Assembly (NCBI GenBank): GCA_019694215.1
Contig: JAIBCK010000021.1
Span: 1-42,904, forward strand
Direction of reading: 5' to 3'
Source of the DNA: Thermoflexales bacterium
GTDB lineage: Bacteria; Chloroflexota; Anaerolineae; J036; Brachytrichaceae
DNA: 42,904 nucleotides
Made by a program: the position numbers and the translations under genes. Positions 15,992-24,407 of the stretch are shown here, piece after piece (position 1 is the first letter of the stretch; each line of letters starts with the position of its first letter). The notes under the pieces are model-generated. The model saw only the letters and a list, made by a program, of their open reading frames with translations. It did not search any database and was not told the DNA's origin.

Positions 15992-16606
15992 GTGGACGCG
16001 ACTATAACTTCGACGGGAGCGGGGGAGACATCCAATCACCGTGATGAGGACCGCGGGCTCGCAGAACGCGTGCGTGTGGGGGACTCGGCCGCCATCGAGC
16101 ACTTCTGTGTCACCTTTGGCCAGGCGGTTGCACGTTATGCGCGGCGCTTCCAGGCCAATCTCTCCGCCGAGGAAATCGAGGACATTACGCAAACGGTGCT
16201 GATCAGCGCCGTGGAAGGAATAGACACTTTCAAGCAATACAGCAGTCTGAAGACCTGGGTGCTGCGGATCGCACATCACAAACTGGTGGATGCCGTGAGG
16301 CGCTCGACGTCGCGAGAGCGGCGCGAGCGCGTCTTTGCGGAAATGCCAGACGAGTGGGAGCCAGAGCATCCAGAAGAGCCACATGCGGCCGTTCTGGCAA
16401 AGGACCAGCAACAGCGGGTGGCGGCGGCTCTGGGGGCGCTCCCGGCGTTGGAGCGGGCGGTCGTCTCATTGCGCTACATCGAAGACATGGACACCGTGCA
16501 GATCGCTGACATCATTCACAAATCCCACCGCTCCACGCAGGCATTGCTGACGAGTGCGCGGGCGCGGCTGCGCGCCATCTTGGGGTCGGAGGACCCGGTC
16601 GAATGA
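15992..16606 (+). CDS. ECF-type RNA polymerase sigma factor
   Basis: The 204-residue product contains sigma region 2 (ERVRVGDSAAIEHF onward, with EEIEDITQTVLISAVEGI and SLKTWVLRIAHHKLVDAVRR, about 26-105) and region 4 (ALPALERAVVSLRYIEDMD and an HTH up to ALLTSARARLRAI, about 148-197), with no region 3, as in ECF sigma factors. It directs RNA polymerase to a specific regulon. The start is uncertain: GTG 15992 is the best in-frame start before region 2, but neither a Shine-Dalgarno site nor a clear -10 lies in front. Its stop overlaps the start of the FecR-like gene (ATGA), which marks the pair as sigma factor and likely regulator. Confidence 0.9.
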   Translation: MDATITSTGAGETSNHRDEDRGLAERVRVGDSAAIEHFCVTFGQAVARYARRFQANLSAEEIEDITQTVLISAVEGIDTFKQYSSLKTWVLRIAHHKLVDAVRRSTSRERRERVFAEMPDEWEPEHPEEPHAAVLAKDQQQRVAAALGALPALERAVVSLRYIEDMDTVQIADIIHKSHRSTQALLTSARARLRAILGSEDPVE

Positions 16607-17937
16607 GCGCGCCCGACCGCATGACCCTCCGGGAGACCGAACTCGCGCCCCGCGTCGAGGCGGACCTTCGTGCGCTTCGTGCCGAGGCTCCCCTCTCGTC
16701 TGCGGCGCTTTCGCGCATCACAGCTGCGGCCATTGCCACGCGGCGAGCGCAGATCGCAGCGCAGCGACGTGAGTCACCGTGGCGCCGCCTCGTGCGCGCC
16801 CTGAGTGGGCTTGACCTTCGTCGCAGCGGGGGATGGGTGTTCCCGGCGCTGTCCGGCAGTCTGGCGGCCATCGCGCTTTTCTTCGCTGGCTGGATCGCCC
16901 TCGGCGGCACGCCCGGCCCGGGCGATATCTCTGCTAGCAGCACGGGTAGCTTTACCGCCCACAAGCGACACACGGCCTGGGTGTTCGCCTGGTCGAATCC
17001 CGTCACCGTGCGCGGCCAGACCTCGGTCGGAGCGGGTGACACCATCGTCGCGCACGATGCCGTGACGCTGACCTTCCCGGATGGCACGGTCGCCATCCTC
17101 AGCCCCGGCACTGAGGCGCATGTCCTGGAAGATCAGCCAGGTCTCGCATTGACGCGCGGCGAGGTCGAAGCCACCGTCGGCGACCGCGCGCGGGCGGACG
17201 CAAATGGCGCGCGCTTCTCGATCACGACATCCCGCGGCACGTATCGCGATCTCGGCACGGTCTTCCGCGCCCGCAGCGACGCCAACGACGACTTGCTCGC
17301 CACAGATCAGGGACAGGTTGGGGCCGAAATTCATACGCACTCCGGCGGCACGCTGGATGCCCGCGTTCGGGCTCGCGAGGAATTGAGCGTGCCCAACGGC
17401 GTGACCCGGCTCGAAGTGCAATTGCAGGCGCCGCGGGCGCGGATGATGTTGCCTGACGGGCGCGCCGTCGGGTCGGGCGGGCTCTCCAACAGCGGCACGC
17501 TCACCGTCAGTGGCGTTGCCTTCCCCGGTGGTTTGCTGTCCGTCTCCGGCGCAACGGCCAATGTCCAGACCCGCGTCGACGGGGATGGGCGCTTCGCGGT
17601 GCCGATCAAGTTGCCGGAAGGGCCAATCACACTGACCCTGCAGATCGCCTCCGAGGATGGGCGCACGCGGTCGTCGCAAATGACCGTGTTCGTGGACAGC
17701 GTTCCACCGCCACTCTCCTTCAAGACCCGCAATTTGGGCGGGGGCCGCATTGCCTATGAAGGGACGAGCGAGCCGGGTGCCAACGTCACGCTCAATGGCT
17801 TACCGATAGCCGTCGACGCAATGGGTCGTTTCTCGGGCGAGATGACCGCCCCGGCCAACCGCAGACTCACGGTTGTGGCCGCTGACGCGGTTGCCAACCA
17901 GACCCTGGTCCTCGCGGTGCTCGACGCGACGCCCTAG
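16603..17937 (+). CDS. Membrane FecR-domain protein with Ig-like repeats, putative anti-sigma partner
   Basis: The 444-residue protein has a cytoplasmic N-terminal region (about 1-75), one TM helix (FPALSGSLAAIALFFAGWIAL, about 80-100) and an extracytoplasmic FecR-type beta domain (about 120-260, containing DAVTLTFPDGTVAILSPGTEA and TTSRGTYRDLGTVFRARSDA). Two C-terminal Ig-like repeats follow, VSGVAFPGGLLSVSGATANV (about 300-370) and YEGTSEPGANVTLNGLPI (about 383-444). FecR proteins pass an outside signal to an ECF sigma factor through the membrane. The cytoplasmic part lacks the HxxxCxxC zinc anti-sigma motif, so the control mechanism may differ. The ATGA overlap with the sigma gene implies translational coupling. 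Convergent coaD overlaps its stop by four bases. Confidence 0.8.
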   Translation: MSAPDRMTLRETELAPRVEADLRALRAEAPLSSAALSRITAAAIATRRAQIAAQRRESPWRRLVRALSGLDLRRSGGWVFPALSGSLAAIALFFAGWIALGGTPGPGDISASSTGSFTAHKRHTAWVFAWSNPVTVRGQTSVGAGDTIVAHDAVTLTFPDGTVAILSPGTEAHVLEDQPGLALTRGEVEATVGDRARADANGARFSITTSRGTYRDLGTVFRARSDANDDLLATDQGQVGAEIHTHSGGTLDARVRAREELSVPNGVTRLEVQLQAPRARMMLPDGRAVGSGGLSNSGTLTVSGVAFPGGLLSVSGATANVQTRVDGDGRFAVPIKLPEGPITLTLQIASEDGRTRSSQMTVFVDSVPPPLSFKTRNLGGGRIAYEGTSEPGANVTLNGLPIAVDAMGRFSGEMTAPANRRLTVVAADAVANQTLVLAVLDATP

Positions 17938-18434
17938 TGGGCCTGGGAGGCGGGGCGTTTGGCGAGCAGGGCGCGCGTGACGTGCGCGGGCACGAGTTCA
18001 TGGACATCCCCGCCCAGCGTAAAAACCTCACGCACCAGCGTCGCGCTCACGAAGCTGTAGGGCGCGTTGGCAAAGAGACAGACGATCTCCACATCGCGCG
18101 CCATCCAGTGGTTGGTCTGCGCCATCTGCCACTCATAATCAAAGTCCACGCTGTTGCGTAGCCCACGCACGATCGTGCCGGCTCCCGCCTGACGAGCGAA
18201 CTCAACCGTCAACCCGTGATAGACCACGACTTTGGCCCGCTCACCGCCGTCCAGCGCGCGCATCGCCTCGAGGGCCAGCCCCAGGCGCTCCTCGGCGGAA
18301 AAGAGCAGGGCCTTGTTGGGCCGGTCATACACGCCGACGACGACTTCATCGAACAGGCGCAGCGCGCGCTGAGCGATGTCGAGGTGCCCGTTGTGGATCG
18401 GATCAAAGGTGCCGGGATAAAGCGCGCGCGACAT
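17934..18434 (-). CDS. coaD: Phosphopantetheine adenylyltransferase
   Basis: CoaD transfers AMP from ATP to 4'-phosphopantetheine, the fourth step of coenzyme A synthesis. The 166-residue product has the nucleotidyltransferase signature YPGTFDPIHNGHLDIAQRA (about 6-24) with the TFDPxHxGH motif, and SATLVREVFTLGGDVHELVP (about 130-149) for the second ATP site. VYHGLTVEFARQAGAGTIVRGLRNSVDFDYE is the usual phosphopantetheine-binding region (residues about 71-101). ATG 18434 is preceded by TACAAT at 9-base spacing. Although recG lies upstream on the same strand, coaD has its own promoter. Confidence 0.96.
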   Translation of the reverse strand: MSRALYPGTFDPIHNGHLDIAQRALRLFDEVVVGVYDRPNKALLFSAEERLGLALEAMRALDGGERAKVVVYHGLTVEFARQAGAGTIVRGLRNSVDFDYEWQMAQTNHWMARDVEIVCLFANAPYSFVSATLVREVFTLGGDVHELVPAHVTRALLAKRPASQAH

Positions 18435-18443
18435 AGGCCGGCG

Positions 18444-18449
18444 ATTGTA
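18444..18449 (-). promoter_or_regulatory. Putative -10 element of coaD
   Basis: Minus-strand TACAAT ends 9 bases before ATG 18434 in the 26-base gap after recG. Confidence 0.5.
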
Positions 18450-18460
18450 GCGGAGCGCGG

Positions 18461-20998
18461 CTATGAAGCATCCCCTGCGGTCACCCGGCGGGCCCAGAAC
18501 GTGGCGATCTGATCGCGCAGCGCGGTGTGTTCCGGCGCGGCAAGCTCGGGATCGAGTTCGTTCAGGCGCTCGGCCTGCTCGCGCGCACGCAAAAGCAGAT
18601 CGCGGTCATTGGGTCGGACGAGCTTGAACTCGGGATCGCCGCTCTGACGCTTGCCAAAGAACTCGCCCATGCCGCGCAGCTCGAGGTCGCGCTCGGCAAG
18701 CTTGAACCCATCCTGCGTATCGACGATGGCCTGCAGGCGCTCATCGCTGACATCGCTTGAGGCGTCCGAGAGCAGCAGGCAGTATGAAGCGTGCGCGCCG
18801 CGCCCGACGCGGCCACGGAACTGGTGTAGCTGGCTGAGGCCAAAGCGGTTGGCGCCCTCGATCATCATCACCGAGGCATTGGGCACGTCAATGCCGACTT
18901 CGACGACCGACGTCGACACCAGGATGTGGCTGTCGCCCGCGCTGAAGCCCGCCATGACGGCCTCTTTCTCGGACGGCTTCATTCGCCCGTGCAGCAGCGC
19001 CAGACGCAGATCGGGGAAGATCTCGGCCTGCAGACGGGCGTGCTCCTCGACGGCGGCCCTGGCTTCGACCTTGTCTGATTCCTCCACCAGCGGGCAGATG
19101 ATGAACGCCTGACGTCCCTCCGCAACCTGCGCACGGATGAAGGCATAGGCGCGCTCGCGCTCGGCGGGCGTGAACCAGTGTGTGCTGATCGGTTTGCGTC
19201 CCGGCGGCATCTCGTCCAGGACCGCATAATCGAGGTCGCCATACATCGTCAGCGCCAGCGTGCGCGGGATGGGCGTTGCGGTCATGACCAGCGTGTGCGG
19301 GTTCGTCCCCGCGCTGGTGGTGCCCTTCTCGCGCAACGTCTTGCGCTGCTCGACGCCAAAGCGGTGCTGTTCATCCACGACGATCAGGGCCAGGTTGTTG
19401 AAACGCACGCCCTCCTGAATCAGGGCGTGCGTGCCGATCACGATCTGGCAGGTGCCATCCGCCAGTTGTGCGTAGACCGCCTCCTTCTCGGAGGCCTTGG
19501 CCTTGCCGGTGAGCAACCGCACGGTGATGGGCGGGACGGCGCGTTTGTCCGACATCTGGGCAAAGAGCGTCCGCAAGTTGTTGTAGTGCTGCTCGGCCAG
19601 GATTTCGGTGGGGGCCATGAGCGCGGCCTGCGCGCCGACGCTGGTGGCCAGCGCCATGCACACTGCGGCGACGGCAGTCTTGCCGCTGCCGACATCGCCC
19701 TGCAACAAGCGGTGCATGGCGAAAGGACGTCGCAGGTCCTGAAAGAGCTCGCCGATGGCGCGGCGCTGCGCGCCGGTGAGGGTGTAAGGCAGGGCGGCGA
19801 TCAGCCGATCGAGGGTGGGCTCACCGACTTGCAGCGGCGTGGCCGGCGTGGCCCGCCACAGCGCGCGCTGGCGCTGAATCGCGACCTGCATGGTGAAGAG
19901 CTCATCGAAGGCCAGGCGACGGCGGGCGTTCTCCGCGGCGCGCAGGTCGCGCGGCCAGTGGATCTCGCGCAACGCATCCCCCAGCGACATCACGCCCACC
20001 GCGCGTCGCACGCCGTCCGGAAGTGGGTCCGGCACGCGCGTCGGCCAGTACTCGGCCATGCGTCGCATGATCCGGCGCAGTAGCAGCGGCTGTAGTCCCT
20101 CCGTCAGGTGATACACCGGCACGACGTTGCCGCCGGTGATCCAGTCTCGTTCAGCGGGCTCGTAGGCCGGGTTCTGAAAGACCAGCCGGCCAAGATACTC
20201 GCTCACCTTGCCCGAGATCACCACCTCGCGTCCGACCTCGAAGTTGCGCACCATGCGGTCGACGAAGCGTTCGGTGGTGAAGAAGACGCACTCGATCATC
20301 CCCGAGGCGTCCTCAATCGTCACCCGCACGATGCGCATGCTGCCGCGGGTGGGCGTCTTACGTACAGCAAAGACGCGCCCGAGCACGGTCACCTGCTCGC
20401 CGTATTCGAGCTGATTGATGGTCTTGAGCGCGCTGTAGTCGTCGTAGCGGGCCGGGAAGAAATACAGCAGGTCGCGGATGGTGCGCACGCCCAACTTTTC
20501 GAGGCGTTCGCCCGTTGCGTCGCCCACGCCGCTGATGCGGCTGACGGGCGCGTCAAGCCCCAGCCCGGTCTCGGACGGGCGCTGGTGGCGGGCGGCGGCG
20601 TCCGCCGCCCGCGTCGGCGTGGGGGCCGGTTGGGCGCGAGGCGGTGGCGGTTCGCCAACCACGGGGCGTGGGTTGGCGACGTCTTCGCCCGGTGCGCTGG
20701 CGGGACGCTCGCGCACCGGGACGTTGCTGGCAGGTGCCGCAGACGGGCCGCCCTGCAGGCGCTGGATCAGCGCCGCCAGCACCGGCCGCCGCGCGTCTGG
20801 CTCGCTCAGGCCGCCGTAGGCGCGCATGCTTTCCGCGACTTCCTCCGCGAAGGCCGGCTCGATGCCACTACGGCCGGCGTCAGCCAGCCAGGCCTGCGCG
20901 AAGGAGGCGAGGCCGCGCGTGACGGCCTTGTCCAGACAGCCCATCTGCGACTCCAGCCGCAGGATCTTGAGAAGTTTTTCGGTGGCGGGATTTGCCAT
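18461..20998 (-). CDS. recG: ATP-dependent DNA helicase RecG
   Basis: RecG remodels stalled replication forks and branched DNA. The 845-residue protein is some 150 residues longer than the E. coli form because of an N-terminal extension (about 1-145). Its second half is a Pro/Ala-rich linker. The standard part then begins with the wedge/OB domain (SRISGVGDATGERLEKLGV), helicase motif I (LLQGDVGSGKTAVA), Ia, motif II as DEQHRFGVEQR, III (TATPIPRTLALT), and IV-VI ending LHQFRGRVGRG. The C-terminal TRG motif region is present (GFKLAERDLELRGMGEFFGKRQSG). MANPATEK at 20998 was preferred to an upstream ATG that reads across a palindrome. The N-terminal extension is common in several phyla, including cyanobacteria and, as I recall, Chloroflexota. 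Confidence 0.95.
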   Translation of the reverse strand: MANPATEKLLKILRLESQMGCLDKAVTRGLASFAQAWLADAGRSGIEPAFAEEVAESMRAYGGLSEPDARRPVLAALIQRLQGGPSAAPASNVPVRERPASAPGEDVANPRPVVGEPPPPRAQPAPTPTRAADAAARHQRPSETGLGLDAPVSRISGVGDATGERLEKLGVRTIRDLLYFFPARYDDYSALKTINQLEYGEQVTVLGRVFAVRKTPTRGSMRIVRVTIEDASGMIECVFFTTERFVDRMVRNFEVGREVVISGKVSEYLGRLVFQNPAYEPAERDWITGGNVVPVYHLTEGLQPLLLRRIMRRMAEYWPTRVPDPLPDGVRRAVGVMSLGDALREIHWPRDLRAAENARRRLAFDELFTMQVAIQRQRALWRATPATPLQVGEPTLDRLIAALPYTLTGAQRRAIGELFQDLRRPFAMHRLLQGDVGSGKTAVAAVCMALATSVGAQAALMAPTEILAEQHYNNLRTLFAQMSDKRAVPPITVRLLTGKAKASEKEAVYAQLADGTCQIVIGTHALIQEGVRFNNLALIVVDEQHRFGVEQRKTLREKGTTSAGTNPHTLVMTATPIPRTLALTMYGDLDYAVLDEMPPGRKPISTHWFTPAERERAYAFIRAQVAEGRQAFIICPLVEESDKVEARAAVEEHARLQAEIFPDLRLALLHGRMKPSEKEAVMAGFSAGDSHILVSTSVVEVGIDVPNASVMMIEGANRFGLSQLHQFRGRVGRGAHASYCLLLSDASSDVSDERLQAIVDTQDGFKLAERDLELRGMGEFFGKRQSGDPEFKLVRPNDRDLLLRAREQAERLNELDPELAAPEHTALRDQIATFWARRVTAGDAS

Positions 20999-21010
20999 GC
21001 TGAAGCGTGT

Positions 21011-21031
21011 CCGGCCGTGTGTCACGGCCGG
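21011..21031. repeat. Perfect palindrome upstream of recG
   Basis: CCGGCCGTG-TGT-CACGGCCGG, a 9-bp stem with a 3-base loop, lies 12 bases before the recG start and 25 bases after the degV stop. No T tract follows on either strand, so it is not a typical terminator; it may be a leader hairpin or protein-binding site. Confidence 0.7.
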
Positions 21032-21056
21032 AAGGAACTACGGCGTGCGCAAGGCG

Positions 21057-21911
21057 CTACGCGAGAATGACGACCAGACCCAGCCCGGCGGGGCCGGTAT
21101 GGGTGCCGATGATGGGCGTGACGACGCGCGGTGCAACAGGCTCGATGCCCCACAACGTGCGGATGCGGGAGGCCATGTCCTGGAGGTCGCGTTCGATCGG
21201 GCCGGTGCTGTGCATGATCGAGGCTGACAGCACCTTGCGTCCCGCCGCGAAGCGCACCGCGTCCTCGAACATGCGGTCGATGCCCTGGCTGCGGGTGCGG
21301 GCCTTGTCGATGGTCGTGATGAGCCCGTCCTTGACATGGACGAGTGGCTTGATCTTGAGCAATTCGCCAACGAAGGCGGACAGGTTGCTGACACGGCCGC
21401 CCTTGCGCAGATAGGTCAGCGTGTCGATCAACGCATACATGCGGATTTCAAGGCGCTTGGCGTCCAGCGCATCGCCGATCTCCGCCAGCGTGGCGCCTTT
21501 TTCACGCATCTCGCCGGCCAGCTCGAGCAGATACCCGAGCCCCATGCTCAGGCTCATCGAGTCAACCACGCGCACATCGATGCCCTCGGCCCGGGCATCC
21601 TCGGCCGCGATGTTGGCCGCCGCGCACACACCGCTCAAGCGCGCCGAAATGTGGACGGACAGGATGCCGGTCGCCCCGGCTCGGTGCGCGGCGCGATAGG
21701 CCTCGAGCAGCGAGCCGGGCGAGCAGGCCGCCGTCTTGGGGATGTCGCGGAATCGGGGAAGACCATCGAAGAACTTGTCACGGGTCATCTCGATGCCATC
21801 ACGATAGGTCACACCATCGATCTCAACCAGCATGGGCTCGACGTGAATGCCGTATTTCTCGATGGACTCCGGGGTGAGGTCGCAGGTCGAATCTGTGACG
21901 ATCTTGATCAT
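21057..21911 (-). CDS. DegV family fatty-acid-binding protein
   Basis: DegV (FakB-type) proteins bind a fatty acid and present it to the kinase FakA for phosphorylation. The 284-residue product begins MIKIVTDSTCDLTPESI, the family start, with TAACSPGSLLEAYRAA, ISARLSGVCAAANIAAEDA and SMSLSMGLGYLLELAGEM (about 100-135). It ends in THTGPAGLGLVVILA, typical of the family. No fakA (DAK-type kinase) gene lies in the window. ATG 21911 was preferred over ATG 21920 because minus-strand CATAAT ends 7 bases before it and the longer start adds three residues not usual in the family. Confidence 0.9.
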   Translation of the reverse strand: MIKIVTDSTCDLTPESIEKYGIHVEPMLVEIDGVTYRDGIEMTRDKFFDGLPRFRDIPKTAACSPGSLLEAYRAAHRAGATGILSVHISARLSGVCAAANIAAEDARAEGIDVRVVDSMSLSMGLGYLLELAGEMREKGATLAEIGDALDAKRLEIRMYALIDTLTYLRKGGRVSNLSAFVGELLKIKPLVHVKDGLITTIDKARTRSQGIDRMFEDAVRFAAGRKVLSASIMHSTGPIERDLQDMASRIRTLWGIEPVAPRVVTPIIGTHTGPAGLGLVVILA

Positions 21912-21918
21912 GTCGTCC

Positions 21919-21924
21919 ATTATG
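21919..21924 (-). promoter_or_regulatory. Putative -10 element of degV
   Basis: Minus-strand CATAAT ends 7 bases before ATG 21911. Confidence 0.45.
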
Positions 21925-21975
21925 GCGCATCGAGCGGCGGCGCTGCGGCCCGTCGAGGCGCCGCAATCCGCTGGT

Positions 21976-23040
21976 CTAGAACGGCGTCGATGTGCCGCAA
22001 TATGCGCACTTGATCGCTGTCTGTCCGCGCAAGATGGGGTCCTCGAACGGCGCGTGACACGTTGGGCAGTGCCGCGGTGCGTTGGCCAATCGGTCCCTGT
22101 CCGCTTGCGAGATAGGCACGGCTCGCGTTGCTTCCAGCTCGCCGGCCTGCAGCCGGCGCAGCGTCAACGACCACTCCTTGCAGTCCTGCCCGTCGATGTG
22201 AAAGTGAACGGTGGGGAAGCGCGCGCCGGCTCCGAAGCGCGCATCGAGGTGGTCTTCGTTCTTGAGCAGGCCGCGCTTGCTCGCTTCGAGCTCGGTCATC
22301 CGCGCGACGGGCTCGTCGATCTGAATCTCCTGCACGCGCTTCTTCTCGGTCACGACAAAGAGCGTCTTCTTGGTCGCAACTTCCTCGTCGCGTTCGAAGA
22401 TCAAGCGTTGGTCGCTCAGATACAGCCAGCCCTTCGGGTCGTCCTTGCCATCGCGATCCCAGCGTGCCTTGACCGCCCGCACGAGCGACTCGCCGGCGCG
22501 CCACGCCACCGATGAGCCGGCGGCCTGCTTGAGCTGTTCAAGTAGGCTTTTCAGCGTTGTGCTGAGCTTGCGCACCTCGACGCCCAGCGGGTCGAACATG
22601 TTGTCGATCGCGTCATTGGCCGCATTCGCGGCGCTCTCGAGCCCGGCCACGGCCTGGTCGGCCTGGGAAAGCGGCCCCAGTGCGGATTCGTAGTCCGTGG
22701 CCTGCGCAAGGGCACCGTTGAAGCGCCACTCGGCGTCTGCCACGCGCGAACGCAGTGCCTCGGTCTCGCGTTCCATGGCGCTGAAGACGCCCGGACGGAT
22801 GCCCGCCCAGCGGTCGCGCAGGTCGATGCAGCGGGCTTCGAGATCGCGCTCCCAGGCGTAGCCGCGTTCGCGCAGGTCGTGGGCGAGGCGGAGCATGCCA
22901 CTGGCGGCCGCGTCGAGCTCGCCGGCCTTGTCGCGGACGGGGCCGAGCAGGGCCGCCTTCTGGGCCTTCTGCATGCGGTCGCGCAGGGAGCTGGTCTTGC
23001 TCTGAAGGTCCAGCGCACTGGTTGGCTGAGAGAGGGTCAT
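21976..23040 (-). CDS. Coiled-coil protein with C-terminal zinc ribbon, unknown function
   Basis: The 354-residue product is not recognised. The first half (about 1-195) is strongly helical and heptad-like, rich in A, L, R, E and Q (e.g. SLRDRMQKAQKAALLG, ERDLEARCIDLRDRWAG). The middle is a beta-rich PH- or GRAM-like stretch (GWLYLSDQRLIFERDEEVATKK, about 219-240; VHFHIDGQDCKEWSLTLRRLQ). The C-terminus is a zinc ribbon with CPTC and CAYC pairs (about 325-350). ATG 23040 follows CTCAGGAG with the AGGAG core 7 bases upstream, a clear ribosome site. The gene follows an unknown 200-residue gene by 31 bases. The layout suggests a protein- or membrane-associated scaffold, but this is inference. Confidence 0.82.
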   Translation of the reverse strand: MTLSQPTSALDLQSKTSSLRDRMQKAQKAALLGPVRDKAGELDAAASGMLRLAHDLRERGYAWERDLEARCIDLRDRWAGIRPGVFSAMERETEALRSRVADAEWRFNGALAQATDYESALGPLSQADQAVAGLESAANAANDAIDNMFDPLGVEVRKLSTTLKSLLEQLKQAAGSSVAWRAGESLVRAVKARWDRDGKDDPKGWLYLSDQRLIFERDEEVATKKTLFVVTEKKRVQEIQIDEPVARMTELEASKRGLLKNEDHLDARFGAGARFPTVHFHIDGQDCKEWSLTLRRLQAGELEATRAVPISQADRDRLANAPRHCPTCHAPFEDPILRGQTAIKCAYCGTSTPF

Positions 23041-23047
23041 GGCGTTG

Positions 23048-23052
23048 CTCCT
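23048..23052 (-). promoter_or_regulatory. Shine-Dalgarno site of the coiled-coil zinc-ribbon gene
   Basis: Minus-strand AGGAG lies 7 bases before ATG 23040 and fixes that start. It is one of only a few clear sites in this window. Confidence 0.8.
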
Positions 23053-23071
23053 GAGCCCTTCTGGGCGCGGT

Positions 23072-23674
23072 TCAGACTTGATGGGTGCCGAGCACACGAG
23101 GCTGTGCCCAGGCCGCCCAGGTGTAACGGTGATTGCCGAGTGCCTCGGTGCGCAACTCGATGGCGGCCATATTACCCGCTTCCACGGGCAGCGCAAGATC
23201 GATGTCCTCCCAACGTCGGGCGTTGGTGTGGGCCGACCAGACGCGATAGCCATTGACGCGGATGCGAAAGGCCACCAGGTTGTCGTCGGCGATCCCGGCT
23301 CCATCGCGCAGGCCGAAACCGACCCGCAGGCGCGGATCTCGTAGCCCGGCTGGGATGGCGACGCGCAGCGCGATCACGCATTCACCGCGCACGGGAGGGT
23401 GGGCAAATAGCGCGGCGCGCTCGACGCCGTCGGCAATGGCCATCCCGAGGTGGGCCTCGAGCCCGGCCGCATCACCGGTGCTGGCCGAAACGGATTGAGG
23501 CGAGAACAGGTCGAGCAGGTCCTCGCGCCACAGGCCGGGGTCGGCGATGCCGCCATCGCTGCGCTGGCGGCGCTGCCACGCGAGAAAGTCGATGAAGTGG
23601 CCGGCCAGCGCACGCTCATCCGCATTCAGCGCGCGCAACCGGGCAACGAGGTCGTCAAGGGTGGAATCTGTCAC
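23072..23674 (-). CDS. Hypothetical protein with helical N-terminus and beta-rich C-terminal domain
   Basis: The 200-residue product is not recognised. The N-terminal third is helical and charged (LDDLVARLRALNADERALAG). From about residue 100 it becomes a beta-sandwich-like domain (ECVIALRVAIPAG, LVAFRIRVNGYRVWSAHTN, DIDLALPVEAGNMAAIELR, GNHRYTWAAWAQPRVL). Patterns of this kind occur in carbohydrate-binding-like modules, but no binding residues can be claimed. The start is GTG 23674, deduced from TACAAT ending 7 bases upstream and from the absence of another start near it; the ATG at 23791 would overlap the nth-like gene. It precedes the coiled-coil gene by 31 bases and is probably co-transcribed with it. 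Confidence 0.7.
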   Translation of the reverse strand: MTDSTLDDLVARLRALNADERALAGHFIDFLAWQRRQRSDGGIADPGLWREDLLDLFSPQSVSASTGDAAGLEAHLGMAIADGVERAALFAHPPVRGECVIALRVAIPAGLRDPRLRVGFGLRDGAGIADDNLVAFRIRVNGYRVWSAHTNARRWEDIDLALPVEAGNMAAIELRTEALGNHRYTWAAWAQPRVLGTHQV

Positions 23675-23681
23675 GGGCTGG

Positions 23682-23687
23682 ATTGTA
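23682..23687 (-). promoter_or_regulatory. Putative -10 element of the 200-residue hypothetical gene
   Basis: Minus-strand TACAAT ends 7 bases before the GTG start at 23674. It would also serve the coiled-coil zinc-ribbon gene. Confidence 0.55.
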
Positions 23688-23717
23688 GACGGCCGGCCCG
23701 TGCGACGCCATCGCGGC

Positions 23718-24407
23718 TCAGCGCACGCCCGGGGCGACGGCGAGGCATTCCCGGCGCAGACAGCAGGCCTCGCAGCGTGGGTTGCGGGCATGGCAGATCT
23801 GCCGGCCGTGCCGGATCAGGTTGATGTGAAAGGGTCCCTCAGCGCCGTCGGGGCAGAGCGCCTCCATGAGGCCGTGCGTCTCGTCCGCGCTTGCTTTCTC
23901 GGGCCGCAGCCCAAGCCGGCCGGTGACCCGATGCACGTGCGTGTCGACCGGGAAGGCGCGATGGCCATAGCAAAACAGCAGCACGATGGCAGCGGTCTTC
24001 GGGCCGATGCCATTGATCGCGGTCAGCCACGCACGCGCCTCGTCCAACGGCATGTCAGCCAGAAAGTCGAGCGTGAGCGATCCCCGCGCCTCGGTGATGC
24101 GCGCCAGCGCGGCCTGGATGCGCGGGCCTTTCTGATTCGCGAGCCCGGCCGGCCGGATCGCCTCGATGACGGCCTCGGTCGAGGCATCGCGCACGGCCTC
24201 CCAGCTCGGGAAGCGGGCGCGCAGGCGCGCGTAGGCCAGATCGCGGTTGCCATCGTTCGTGTTCTGCGACAGGATCGTGGCGACCAGCTCGCTCACGCCG
24301 TCCTGCTGCGTCCAGACCGGCGTGCCATATTCGGCAAGGAGGCGTTTGTGGATGCGGGCGGCCTTGGCTTTCAGGGCGGACGCGACGGGTGGGGCGGTGT
24401 TCTTCAT
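23718..24407 (-). CDS. Endonuclease III-type DNA glycosylase/AP lyase
   Basis: The protein removes damaged bases and cuts at abasic sites in base-excision repair. The 229-residue product has the HhH-GPD helix-hairpin-helix INGIGPKTAAIVL with catalytic lysine K137, the catalytic aspartate D155 in VDTHVHR, LSQNTND (about 47-53) in place of the common LSQQTTD, and a 4Fe-4S cluster loop C205-x6-C212-x2-C215-x5-C221. All catalytic and cluster residues are therefore intact. The N terminus is short, as in Nth. The ATG overlaps the stop of the upstream gene (ATGA), so it depends on that transcript. The substituted Q/N loop could shift substrate range, as in Nth-like subfamilies. Confidence 0.9.
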   Translation of the reverse strand: MKNTAPPVASALKAKAARIHKRLLAEYGTPVWTQQDGVSELVATILSQNTNDGNRDLAYARLRARFPSWEAVRDASTEAVIEAIRPAGLANQKGPRIQAALARITEARGSLTLDFLADMPLDEARAWLTAINGIGPKTAAIVLLFCYGHRAFPVDTHVHRVTGRLGLRPEKASADETHGLMEALCPDGAEGPFHINLIRHGRQICHARNPRCEACCLRRECLAVAPGVR

